Program-made: the position numbers and the translations under genes | Notes under the pieces: model-generated | The model's database searches: none | What the model was told of the DNA's origin: nothing | What the model saw: the letters and a program-made list of their open reading frames with translations, nothing else | DNA from: Gnetum montanum | Lineage: Eukaryota > Streptophyta > Gnetopsida > Gnetales > Gnetaceae | DNA: 64,000 nt | Direction of reading: 5' to 3' | Assembly (NCBI GenBank): GCA_015680685.1 | Contig: MNCI01009017.1 | Location: forward strand, 341,654-405,653 | In this document: one piece after another, positions 1 to 9,407 of the stretch | How the letters are laid out: each line of letters starts with the position of its first letter | How positions within the stretch are numbered: the first letter of the stretch is position 1

Positions 1-50
1 CGAGTGTTGGAACTTGAAATAAGTAAAACGTAGGTACACCCTAAGATTGA

Positions 51-2003
51 CAGAATAACTTAGTACTACCTAGTAGAATTAAACCTATGACTTGAAGTTA
101 CTTATGTTACTAGGATATTTTAACTTTGCAACAACTATGTTGCTGAGGAAACATAATGAGATTGAATTTTATAATGGTCATGGAGCATTATTAGATTGTT
201 TTTTGGTTTGTGTTGGAACTATTCTTAGGGATTCGGTTGCTAATTTTGTTCTTTAGAGGTTGAATGGTTGACTATTATAGAAGTTGAAGGGTTGATTGTC
301 ACAAAAGAAAGGGTTGACCGTTATAGAAGTTGATATTTTCCATTGATGTATTTGCCTATTTAAAGGTCATTATGACATCAATAAAAACGTGAAATTTAGT
401 TGCCTTTGTTTACCCCTATTTTGTTCTATTTTTTTTATGTAAAGCTTATAGAAGCTATATTTTAGGAATCGAAGAGACAATTTAACTTTAGTGAAAGCAA
501 GCCGTAATTATCCTCTTGGCAATATTTCACAAAATAAATCAGAACTTTCCTTTTTCAAAGAATGATAAGGATAATATGATCATGTTCTTTACCATGGAAA
601 ATTCCTCCAACATGTTCCAACCTTTTTGATGCTCCGATGAAATGTTTACTTTTACCTTTACAGAATCAATTAGTACTACCTAGTAGAATCAAACTTGTGA
701 CTTGAAGTTACTCATGCTACTAGGATATTTTAACTTTGCAACAAGTATGTTGCTGAGCAAACATAATGAGATTGAATTTTATAATGGTCATGGAGCATTA
801 TTAGATTATTTTTTGGTTTGTGTTGGACCTATTCCCTTGAAATTGTTAAATGTGTTTAATTGTTAAACATGCTTTTTTTTTTGTCCTAGTCTTTAGGAAC
901 TGTACTTAGGGATTCGGTTGCTATTTTTGTTCTTTAGAAGTTGAATGGTTGACTATTATAGAAGTTGAAGGGTTGATTGTCACAAAAGAAAGGGTTGACC
1001 GTTATAGAAGTTGATATTTTCCATTCATATATTTGCTTGTTTAAAGGTCATTATGAGGTCAATAAAAACATGAAATTTAGTTGCCTTTGTTTACCCCTAT
1101 TTTGTTCTATTTTGTTTTTTTTATGTAAAGCTTATAGAAGCTATATTTTAGGAATGGAAGAGATAATTTAACTTTAGTGAAAGCAAGCTGTAATTATCCT
1201 CTTGGCAATATTTCACAAAATAAATCAAAACTTTCCTTTTTCAAAGAATGATAAGGATAATATGATTGTGTTCGTTACCATGGAAAATTCCTCCAACATG
1301 TTCCAACCTTTTCGATGCTCCGATGAAATGCTTACTTTTACTTTTACAGAATAACTTAAACTACCTAGTAGAATCAAACCTATGACTTGAAGTTACTTAT
1401 GCTACTAGGATATTTTAACTTTGCAACAAGTATGTTGTTGAGGAAACATAATGAGATTGAATTTTATAATGGTCATGGAGCATTATTAGATTGTTTTTAG
1501 GTTTGTGTTGGACCTATTCCCTTGAAATTGTTAAACGTGTTTAATTGTTAACATGCTTTTTTTTTGTCCTAGTCTTTAGGAACTGTCCTTAGGGATTCGG
1601 TTGCTATTTTTGTTCTTTAGAAGTTGAATGGTTGACTATAATAGAAGTTGAAGAGTTGATTGTCACAGAAGAAAGGGTTGACCGTTGTAGAAGTTGATAT
1701 TTTCCATTGATATATTTGCCTGTTTAAAGGTCATTATGAGGTCAATAAAAACGTGAAATTTAGTTGCCTTTGTTTACCCCTATTTTGTTCTATTTTATTT
1801 TTTTTTATGTAAAGCTGATAGAAGCTATATTTTAGGAATCGAAGAGACAATTTAACTTAAGTGAAAGCAAGCCGTAATTATCCTCTTCGCAATATTTCAC
1901 AAAATAAATCAAAACTTTCCTTTTTCACAGAATGATAAGAATGATAAGGATATTGTGATCATGTTCCTTTTCGGTGCTCCGATGAAATCCTTACTTTTAC
2001 CAC
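51..2003. repeat. Three tandem repeat units (about 610, 686 and 657 bp)
   Basis: Units start at 51, 661 and 1347, each with cagaat followed by a block around ctacctagtagaat. They are aligned over their whole length with scattered substitutions. Unit 1 lacks about 75 bp present in units 2 and 3 (after tgttgga, about 217). Unit 3 lacks about 35 bp between two catgttcc copies near 1960. Both losses look like deletion between short direct repeats. The short open frame at 977-1171 is part of the repeat and is not gene-like. The array ends just upstream of the serine-rich gene. Confidence 0.9.
268..1683 (+). promoter_or_regulatory. Cluster of six W-box cores (TTGACT/TTGACC)
   Basis: Each tandem unit carries one TTGACT and one TTGACC on the plus strand: 268-273 and 314-319, 949-954 and 995-1000, 1632-1637 and 1678-1683. 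Each pair is about 46 bp apart and sits in related sequence ending tagaagttga. TTGAC[CT] is the known WRKY-factor core. A role in expression of the gene at 3404 is inferred from position only. Confidence 0.4.
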
Positions 2004-2386
2004 ATTTATGAGAGAAAAAAAAAATAACAGAAAGAATGGATTTACGAAAAGAGAGGAGGAAACATGGCAATACAGGGCATGGACCCATGCCACATGCCGC
2101 ACAACAAGGGAAGCCAGCAGGCGCCAGCATATATGGGCTGGGAGATGGCGAAAAAATTAGATCAGCTCAGCTCACCTGCAAAAAGCTTACAAATCCGGCC
2201 GGCTGTGAATCAGATGTCTTTCTTTCAATGCTTTTTTAATTCTTCAGTTGCTTTCTTGTTTCTTAATTGATCATAATACATATATGTATCAGTTATCACG
2301 TCTTCACTCTCGGTTGCAACGAAGAACGGTATGTTTTACTCTTTCATGCGCAACTTTCGGTCTAGGCATCCTTCTGTCTGGTTGCT

Positions 2387-2396
2387 TATAAAAAAG
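2387..2396 (+). promoter_or_regulatory. Candidate TATA box of the serine-rich gene
   Basis: The sequence tataaaaaag is followed about 25-30 bp later by a pyrimidine-rich stretch (ctctcctgcatccgc, from about 2410), a plausible start of transcription. It lies about 100 bp before a good splice donor at 2502 and about 1 kb before the coding start, which fits a leader with an intron. No transcript evidence is available here. Confidence 0.45.
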
Positions 2397-2414
2397 AATC
2401 ACTGTAGCCTCTCC

Positions 2415-3403
2415 TGCATCCGCTTTTGATTAACTTTGCGCCCTTGTTTGCAGGATCCTTGCGTTCTCTACATCTTTGTCAGCGGCTCTTCACTTGCAAA
2501 GGTACGCAATTCGGCCATATAAGTTTTTATGGAATATGGTTCCAAATCTCCGAATTCCGGTGATCTTTGTATCGGTTTAAAAACTTGAAAATTTTTGTAG
2601 GTTCTGATTATGTTAGAAATTATTTTGAAGCTGATCTTTTTATCCGAGTAGGTAGCGATCTCCTCATGCGTGTCTTTCAATTCACTTTTTCAATGGTCCC
2701 TTCTTATCTTTTACCTTGGAGTCTTTCTGATGCAAGTTTTGAATTCTCTTTCACCCTGCACATTTCGGTCCGGAAAAACCTTCGGATATAAATCTGGATT
2801 TTGTTCGATCATATTTCAAAGCTTTTAAAAACAACGTCGGTTTGAATCTGCGCTTTTAGTACAGGGAAAAGTAAAATTTAAGTCCGGATTTGCTTCGATC
2901 GTAGCTTTAACATTCTAAATCACTACACTGAGATTTTGACGGAGATGAGATTTAAATTTGCGTTTTGTTTGATCATTATCTTCAGGTTTCTTCTTCTCCA
3001 CACGTGAACCTTTGGCCTTTGAATGCGGAATATTTCTTTAATAACGTCTTTTGAACCGTAAACATTGAAAGGACTTGCATATTTTCATTTTAGTATTCTA
3101 TCGTTCGGGTTTTGCAGCAAGCCTACTGATTATATCTGGAATATTCCAAATCCTTGCCTTCAATCTTTCGGGAAACCTTCAGATTTTGAATACGGATTTT
3201 CTTTTCGAGAACTTATGTTCTTGTTAGATTCCGCTGCAAAAGGTAGCCGCTATATCTAGAATTTCACGTTTTCAAAAATTGCATTGTGAAATTTACGTAA
3301 CAAATTTGTGCACGTTTTCGCTTCTTTGAACTTTGAAGCGAGGATATAGCAACGAATTATCAGACTCTAACTAATCGAGATACAGATTCACCTAGCAGAA
3401 AAA
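2415..3403 (+). other. 5' leader with probable leader intron (2502-3117)
   Basis: A donor-like cttgcaaag|gtacgc is at 2502 and an acceptor-like gggttttgcag|caag ends at 3117, giving a 616-bp candidate intron rich in T. The leader exon would run from about 2415 to 2501. The second exon contains an upstream ATG at 3214 opening a 15-codon frame that ends at 3258. An alternative donor (aaaag|gtagcc, 3243) with an acceptor at 3363 would remove part of it. The exact leader cannot be fixed from sequence alone. Confidence 0.4.
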
Positions 3404-3835
3404 ATGAGCACGACAGATCTCCTGGCGATGGAAGCAAAAATTCAGAATGGATCTGCAGCCCTATCTCCACGGGGGATGGGCCGGCGCCAGCAACAGCATT
3501 CTCAACAACACAGAGACCTGGCGTCCTTTGTTCGCGAGAACTCCACTCTGCGGAGATCGTGGTCTGTAGATTCGTTCGCCAGCGCATCCAGCGCGGGGGC
3601 ACGGACATGCGTGTGTGCACCTACGACTCACGCGGGCTCATTTCGCTGCAGGCTTCATCGCATGAATACTGCCAATGCTAATGCTAACACCCAGTCTTCT
3701 TCTTCTTCTTATCCTCCTGACTTCGTTGATCCTCCTCCGCTGCTTTCGCAGGCCGTTAACGCAAAGTCCAACTCGGCTTCGCCTTTGGCTCCGCAGCTCA
3801 CGCAGCCCAAGCCTTCCGAAGTTTCCTACACATAA
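3404..3835 (+). CDS. Plant serine-rich protein-like, 143 aa
   Basis: This is the only intact host-like gene seen. The 143-residue product belongs to the small plant family annotated in Arabidopsis as serine-rich protein-related; its biochemical role is unknown to me. The hallmark is at residues 69-86, a CVC-PTTH-GSFRCRLHR motif with C69, C71 and C82 and a basic end. A conserved-looking basic Ser patch (TLRRSWSVDSF, residues 48-58) precedes it. The rest is low complexity: a Q-rich stretch (29-36), an ANANAN run, five serines (98-102) and a proline/serine tail. No signal peptide or membrane segment is visible, so a soluble, largely disordered protein is likely. The ATG at 3404 follows an A-rich context (cagaaaaaatg) and is the first in frame. 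The coding exon is clearly more GC-rich than its surroundings, as expected for a selected exon. No intron interrupts it. Confidence 0.85.
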   Translation: MSTTDLLAMEAKIQNGSAALSPRGMGRRQQQHSQQHRDLASFVRENSTLRRSWSVDSFASASSAGARTCVCAPTTHAGSFRCRLHRMNTANANANTQSSSSSYPPDFVDPPPLLSQAVNAKSNSASPLAPQLTQPKPSEVSYT

Positions 3836-4688
3836 CATCGAATCTGCTTCAGCTTTCTTTGTTATCAACCGACTGTTTTGTGGAAATTAGACTTGGTGGA
3901 TTTCTAAGAATTATTTGTGTGTGTGGATTTATTTACGTTTTGTAATTGTTTTACAAATTCTCATGATTCATTGGAATTGGATTCACTGTGAATGGTTTCT
4001 GTTATGGATCCGAATTCAGAAGTTTAGTCTTGTTCATTTACAGTAACGTTCACTTTCAACCGTGTCTTCCGGTCTGCATGATCTATTGAATCTTGGAATG
4101 TAAATACGTGAATAATACGCGTGTTTGGCATGCCATTTTATGCTGTGGTGTAGAGGTGACTTCACTCACTTGTCAATTGGCTTGGCCTTCAAAGGGCTAT
4201 CCCTGGACTTCAGTTTCGTGGGTTGAGTTCGTCAATCTAAAGTGAAGGTTGCTAATGTGAATATTTTACGTCGTTTGAACTGGTCGTTTGCAGCTCACTT
4301 TTGAAGTTTTTTCAATGCATGTTTTTATTTTACGATGGATGAATGTGAACAGGGGAACAGGCGTTTTCCATCTCGGAAACAAACTATTAAACTTTTTAAA
4401 GATTATCCAAAGCTTTGGCTACACAAGCTTATAGGTACAATTTTGCATGATAATTTCTCCACCTTCAATTGAAAGGAGTTAATAAGGTTATTCACGCTCA
4501 TGGTAAAACGAGATGAATTAAGAATACAAATAGATTAATTAAGAATTCACAAGTATAATACCTTCCATATTATTTGGGTATAATTTGAGTAAAATTTGGG
4601 TAGAATATAAAGGCTCCTTTTAAATATGATTTGACTATAATTTGTTTGTTTACATGTCACTTGTTAGATAATGATATAACTAATTGAA
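3836..4688 (+). other. 3' region of the serine-rich gene and intergenic DNA
   Basis: T-rich, unique-looking sequence follows the TAA at 3833-3835. The 3' UTR probably ends within the first few hundred bases, but no single polyadenylation signal is convincing. No open frame of note or repeat is seen before the LINE target site at 4689. Confidence 0.35.
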
Positions 4689-4708
4689 CCAAATAACATC
4701 TATTTTTT
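4689..4708. repeat. Left copy of 20-bp LINE target-site duplication
   Basis: ccaaataacatctatttttt is repeated without mismatch at 5852-5871 on the other side of the LINE. Confidence 0.9.
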
Positions 4709-5851
4709 CCCACAGCTTGGGAAGCCCAAAGGTAGTAATTATTGGAATAATACTCATTTCCTTAACTGGATTCTTTTTCCCACTGGTATTACTATTTCTG
4801 GTTCTGTTGTCATCAAACACATTTGGGCCATGGTGTTATATCAGTTAGTTTTGGAACTTGATAAGCTTTCTCCTTGGTGGATTCCCATTCACAATGAACC
4901 TTGGGCCATTAAGCGTCTTCGTCTATGTAGCACTTGGGATAAGCTTGGCATCTCCTCCCTCTCCTCTTTTCGCATTCATAATCGTTGGATTACTTGGACT
5001 AAATGTTACCTTATTTACGGTATTAATGCTGCTCAAAAGTCTACCTTTTGTATGATTTTGGATAGCTTGAACAAAAGTATTGTTATTCAAGACTCCCTTG
5101 GTGGTTTTTTAGATCTTTCTTGGATTTAGTTTTTCCCTATCATTCTAAGATTGTTTACTCTCTTATTAATTCCACTACTAATCTTTGGCCTAGATTCAAC
5201 CATCTTTGTCAAGTTAATCTTAATGTGCACGTTTGGAAGCAACGTATTCAGACTATTTGGACTACTCCTACTTCAAAGATTCAACATTTTCTGTGGTATC
5301 TGATTCACCAAGGTCTTCCTGTGGGTGTTCGATGCTCTCATCTGGGGTTCCTGACCCACGATGTCCTATTTGTCACAGGGAAGATGCATTTACTCACTAT
5401 TTTTTTTCTTGTCCCCTTGCTCATAGCTCTTGGATTTGGTGTGGTAGGTTTTTACAGGGTTTTCGACCAAGCTTGGATGAGGTTCTTTTTGGTGACACTC
5501 CGCATCTTCAAGGCTCTTTGATTTATATCTGGTGTCGCCTTCGTCCCCATATTCTCCATGCTATCTGGAAATTTCGTTGTAATGTGGTTTTTCAATGTGA
5601 TTCTCCTACTAATATTCTCTCCTTGTCTATTCAAGGAGACATTGTTCAATAGCTAATGCTGCAGTTGAGCTCTTGAACTTTTTCTCTTCCATTTTTCCTA
5701 ATTTCTTGTAGTTTCTCCTCTTTTGAGGTGAGCTTTTGTCTCCTTCTTTGAGACATCTTCATCTTTTTTGACCCTCTCTTTTATCCCCTTTGTACTATTT
5801 TCTTTTTTCTCTATTAATTAAATTTATTTTTTGGGGTCCAACAGCCCCCCC
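4709..5851 (+). mobile_element. 5'-truncated L1-type LINE (LINE-M)
   Basis: About 1.14 kb bounded by a perfect 20-bp duplication. The coding sense is plus and only the 3' end of ORF2 remains. The 3' end runs through a T-rich stretch into ttggggtccaacag and an oligo-C run (5844-5852). There is no poly(A) tail beyond the three A of the target site. The GGGG/CCCC pair can form a small terminal hairpin; I believe similar G/C-rich ends occur in plant LINEs, but the missing tail is unusual. Perfect TSDs argue for a comparatively recent insertion. Confidence 0.88.
4713..5652 (+). pseudogene. LINE ORF2 C-terminus with reverse-transcriptase zinc-binding domain
   Basis: Remnant of the LINE ORF2 polyprotein downstream of reverse transcriptase. 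Three successive frames read as one protein: 4713 to about 5125, then about 5120-5340, then about 5340-5652. This implies two single-base frameshifts and no early stop. The zf-RVT region is clear: TPTSKIQHFLW followed by GLPVGVR in the second frame, then CPICHREDAFTHYFFSC in the third, with the C-x2-C and H-x4-C type ligands and a W-rich end. The usual 5' parts (endonuclease and RT palm) are absent because of truncation. The sequence is paralogous to the LINE fragment at 63590-64000. Confidence 0.85.
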
Positions 5852-5871
5852 CCAAATAACATCTATTTTTT
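5852..5871. repeat. Right copy of 20-bp LINE target-site duplication
   Basis: Identical to 4689-4708. Confidence 0.9.
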
Positions 5872-6310
5872 ATTTGCTACAAACCATGTAGCATTTTTCA
5901 TTTGCTATTAATCTAGTTTAGGTTTACCATCTTTTTATTTTTATTAACAATAACTAGGTTGTCTCATTGTTTCTTTTGAGTCAATGAGAGGTTGCTTAAG
6001 TTCACAACTAGACTCCAACTACAAGAAGCTAAAGAATGCTCTTTCTCATAGATGAAATTTTTTTCAATAAATAGGTGCCTTTTGTTAAGGGGAGAGGCAC
6101 CAACACTAAGGAAGAGCTTTTCAATTATGGTAAATAATATAAATTAGTCATCATATGAGAAAATATGAGGGATAAATCTTTGGTCATGGTTTAAGGTCAT
6201 GAGAAGATTTTAATTTTTTTAAAGGAAAGTTTCTCTATTGAAATTTAGATATAAATAATAAATATGTAGATAATCTTAGTTACTAGGTTATTTTGTTTTT
6301 TGTTAGCAAA
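5872..6310. other. Intergenic, no recognised feature
   Basis: AT-rich sequence without an open frame, terminal repeats or similarity to the other elements of the window that I could detect. Confidence 0.4.
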
Positions 6311-6312
6311 CA

Positions 6313-6376
6313 ATGAATTATTTGCCTAGTGGTAAGGCTCTTGATTTAGAAACTCTAAGTCATGGGTTTGAGTGGG
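6313..6376 (+). repeat. tRNA-like (SINE-head-like) sequence
   Basis: tgcctagtggtaagg (about 6318-6332) resembles a polymerase III A box and gggtttgagt (about 6363-6372) a decayed B box (GGTTCGANTCC), at tRNA-like spacing. No complete cloverleaf is present, so a tRNA-derived SINE head or a tRNA relic is likelier than a functional tRNA. Confidence 0.35.
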
Positions 6377-6426
6377 CAACCAAACCCACCATTACCAAAC
6401 CTCTTTATAAACTGAGAACATTTGCT

Positions 6427-7345
6427 TATAAATAGATGCATTTTGGCCTTTGCAATGCATGAGCAAGAGATTGGTTTTTATGTATCTTCCAAAAGCAGAT
6501 AGGCAATGGTGTTGAAGTCTTTATGGATGATTTTTCCACATACAGGCTATATTTTAAACAAGCACTTGACCAGTTGAAGTAGATACTTAAAAGAAGTGTT
6601 GAAACCAATTTGAAACTCAATGGCAAAAGAGCCATCTCATGGTCCAAGAAGGCATAGTGTTGGGACACAAAATACTCTAGAATGACATTGAGGTAGATCC
6701 CAAAAAGGTTAGAGTAATCCAAAACATCACTTAAAGGCCATAGACAGTGAAAGATGTAAGATCCTTTTTAGGCCATATGGGATACTATAGGAGATTCATT
6801 GAAGACTTTTCAAAAATAGTCAAATTGTTTGTAGAACTAACAAAGAAGGATGCATCCTTCGAGTGGATTAAGTCATGTGAAAAGTCATTTGAATCTTTGA
6901 AATAGAAGTTAGTTGAAGCACCAATCCTCCAAGCTCTAGATTGGTCAAGACCTTTTCATATATTGTAATGCTTTCAACTATGCATTTAGTATAGTACTGA
7001 CACAACTTGATGATCAAAAGAGACCATACTACATCTATTGTGCTAGCAGAAGCATCACTGGAGGATAAGTAAATTACACCATAACTAAAAAGGAGTTGAT
7101 GGCCATGGTGTATGCGCTTGAAAAATTTAGACATTATGTGCTTGGTTACTAGATCTATGTCGACATTGATCATAGTGCCATCCAGTTAGTCCCAAAGTGA
7201 TAAGATGGCTTGTGATTCTCCAAGAGTTTGACATCATGATGATTGATAAGAAAGGAATGGAAAATGTAGTAGTTGATCATTTATCAAGGATGAAATGGGA
7301 TTCAAACAATCGAGTGGAACATTTATCCAATCAATTTCCTGATGA
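6427..7345 (+). pseudogene. Ty3/gypsy pol fragment N (RT end, RNase H)
   Basis: Decayed piece of a gypsy polymerase in the plus sense, from the end of RT into the RNase H domain. Visible blocks are FGLCNA at the left edge, VFMDDFSTY (the catalytic D-D pair is present), GHYRRFIEDFSKIVK, KKDASFEW, then the RNase H core around TITKKELMAMVYALEKFRHYVLGY. The end is DKKGMENVVVDHLSRM (about 7240-7290), the usual linker to integrase. Several frameshifts and stops interrupt it. No LTR or integrase follows; at about 7335-7345 it abuts gag sequence of opposite orientation. It belongs to the same group as elements C and E. Confidence 0.85.
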
Positions 7346-8007
7346 GGTAGATGAGGTAGTAGGAGAATGGTGCCTACTTGTTCTTCTTTCATGACTCTTA
7401 TATGATTCTTTGTAGGATTTGATAGGAACCCTTGGCCTTGAGTCTTGCTTATACCTTGAGTCAGTAGCTTCCCCCTTAGGTGTCTTTGCTAGAGTGGAAT
7501 GAAGTTGGGCTTTGATAGGTGCCTCAAGTTTGATGATAGGCATTTTTGAAGGCTCCTCATGATTTTGGTGGAGTTGCTCTAAAATAAATGCATCAACATC
7601 AAGTTCTTTCAAGATAGCATAAGTGTTGACCTGCTTCCCTTTGCTGTGTGCATGCTTGATCTCCATGATAACATCTCTCCTCATGTACTCCTTTGTGGGT
7701 TCATAGGGTCTTTTCATGTGCTGAGTCACATGATACCCTTCCTAGATCTAGTCCAAATGCATTCCCCTTAGAGTATTTTGGAGCATGTTACGTGTTGCAC
7801 ATTTTGTAGGTAAGACTATGTTGCCTTGAATTTGTCTCCACCACATTTGATTGTATGGAAGATGAAAATGAATTCTAGATGGTAAGGATCAATGTGAGAA
7901 TAAGTGATTCTTGTTTGCATTGGCATCCCACATTCTTCTTCATCAATGATTTTGTCACTGCTTCTTGTTTCCTTGGTAGGTGATGGTTGATCTTTGTTTG
8001 AATCCAT
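7331..8007 (-). pseudogene. Gypsy gag N-terminus of element F
   Basis: Minus-strand remnant of gag. A 63-codon frame from the ATG at 8007 contains YSHIDPYHLEFIFIFH, matching the gag starts of C and E (a DPYYIDLTFILHEDE-type block). After a frame change a 132-codon frame (7331-7729) follows, rich in charged residues and ending in Ser/Thr/Arg-rich sequence. About 130 bases upstream of the ATG lie the PBS and LTR of the same element. The rest of F (pol and second LTR) is missing: the frame breaks at 7331-7345 against element N. Confidence 0.7.
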
Positions 8008-8120
8008 ATTATATTTTTAGATGTTATGTGTTAAGTGTGCTTTTCTTATGATTATAAGGTTTGACTTTATGCTTTAGATACAACAAACTTTGGAAAATCA
8101 ATTACTAAGCATACATTGAT

Positions 8121-8142
8121 GTGTCTCCAGCAATGACGCCAA
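8121..8142 (-). other. Primer-binding site of element F (tRNA-Asp type)
   Basis: Read on the minus strand, TTGGCGTCATTGCTGGAGAC directly follows the LTR end. It matches the plant tRNA-Asp primer site TGGCGCCGTTGCCGGGGA except for a few differences that are mostly C-to-T or G-to-A. It is the best preserved PBS of this group in the window. Confidence 0.7.
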
Positions 8143-9048
8143 TGATGAGTGGTGGAGTAATTCAACACCCAACCATATGAGATACAAGTGTTCATGCATA
8201 GCCCAATTGAATTTCATCGATAAGGTAATGTAGTTATGCTAGTAATTGGTTTAAGTTTGTGATTGTTGTCTTCCCATGTGAGCTAGTAAAATCGATGTGT
8301 ATGGTTTAACTCATGGTGAGGTGTATGATGTGTTGATGTTGTAGGACCATATTACTCATAGTGAACATAAGGTAAATGAAGTGATTTCTAAATCTAAGTA
8401 ACAATAAATGTATTTAATCTAGCCTAGTGTGATGGACATTCATTCCTCATTCTCCGCACATGTCTTGGATTTATGTAATTGTTACTAGGATTACCAAGTA
8501 TCTCGCTACTAGGAGAACCAAGAGATAATACTACTAGGTTACCAAATGATCACACTTAATGCTTAGAATTAGTTGTATCCATTCCGCTTAACAACAGTAA
8601 TAGTAAAGTACATAGAAAAGTAAATAGTAACTAGGAAAACTAATAAATGTTATACTAAGTCAAAATAGTAAACATTAGTCTAAGTAAATTGTAAAGAAAT
8701 CTAAGTGATGCTGCAATGATGCAAAGTAATCTTGATCTTTATTTTTGGTCATCAAATGTGTCCAAATACATTCCACTTGAATAAAGACTATGTTCAATCA
8801 CTTAACATCACACTACGAGCATACACTTCTAAGTGCTAAGTGATAAAATCAAGAAAAAAAATTGATAGAATTTCACTAAGGTTGAAATGAAAATGCTACT
8901 AGACCATGAGCCTAAGTGTCATATTTATAGGCCTACACATGTTTGCAATATTGGGTATTCGACATTATACCTTGTGCCTTGATATTGGGGATCCGATATC
9001 ATGACTTTGATATGGAATGCCCAATATTGTAGCCTTGTAAAAAATTCA
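8143..9048 (-). mobile_element. LTR of gypsy element F
   Basis: Minus-oriented 5' LTR of about 0.9 kb. The left (3') end tgatgagtgg, read on the minus strand as ..CACTCATCA, fits the group. The right end (about ttca at 9048) is less certain. It contains a TATA-like CTATAAATAT on the minus strand (8921-8930) and the group's repeated ctactagg/accaag motif (8481-8550). Confidence 0.65.
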
Positions 9049-9407
9049 ATTTATGATGATCTTTCTATTATTACTATAGACTTTCTTTCACATAATCTAT
9101 ATTATGATATGTAAAGGATTTTTTTATGATTAACAATTCTATACGACATATTAATACTCTATTAGCTAGAGTGGATAATTATTGCATGTTATCTAGCTCT
9201 TGTATCAATGGGCAAATATTTGTTATTTATTGTAATGGTAATTTTGATGAGTGGTTACTCTCAAGCCTTAAAACATCTTGAAAAAAGATGGTCTTCAAAA
9301 TTTTAGGAATAGCTTTTTAAGTTTAATAGAATTATGTAGTTGATAAAATTTAAAAGAACCTTGATAAATAGAAATATAAAAAGCTCATCCTTGCTTGTAA
9401 ACTTTTA
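9049..9407 (+). pseudogene. Left half of LINE-K (end of reverse transcriptase)
   Basis: Plus-strand LINE reverse-transcriptase remnant. Readable blocks include INTLLARVDNYCMLSSSCIN, KKMVFKILGIAF and KYKKLILACKLL, matching the stretch after the RT active site in plant LINEs. Stops and frameshifts occur throughout. It ends abruptly at tttta (9403-9407), the target site of element C, and resumes at 63251 with sequence that continues the same LINE protein (FIYVYYSSFW). Confidence 0.7.

Noticed and set aside
2036-2270. Open frames MDLRKERRKHGNTG and MAIQGMDPCHMPHNK upstream of the serine-rich gene
   Set aside because: Short, overlapping in two frames and upstream of the candidate TATA box; they follow from the locally GC-rich patch.
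3360-3868. Minus-strand open frames over the serine-rich gene
   Set aside because: They are reverse-frame shadows of a GC-rich coding exon; the plus frame has the family motif.
6313-6376. Functional tRNA gene
   Set aside because: Box-like motifs only; no acceptor stem or cloverleaf could be drawn.
8481-8550. CRISPR-like spaced repeats in the LTR motif block
   Set aside because: Only about three imperfect units inside an LTR of a plant retrotransposon; no array, leader or cas genes.
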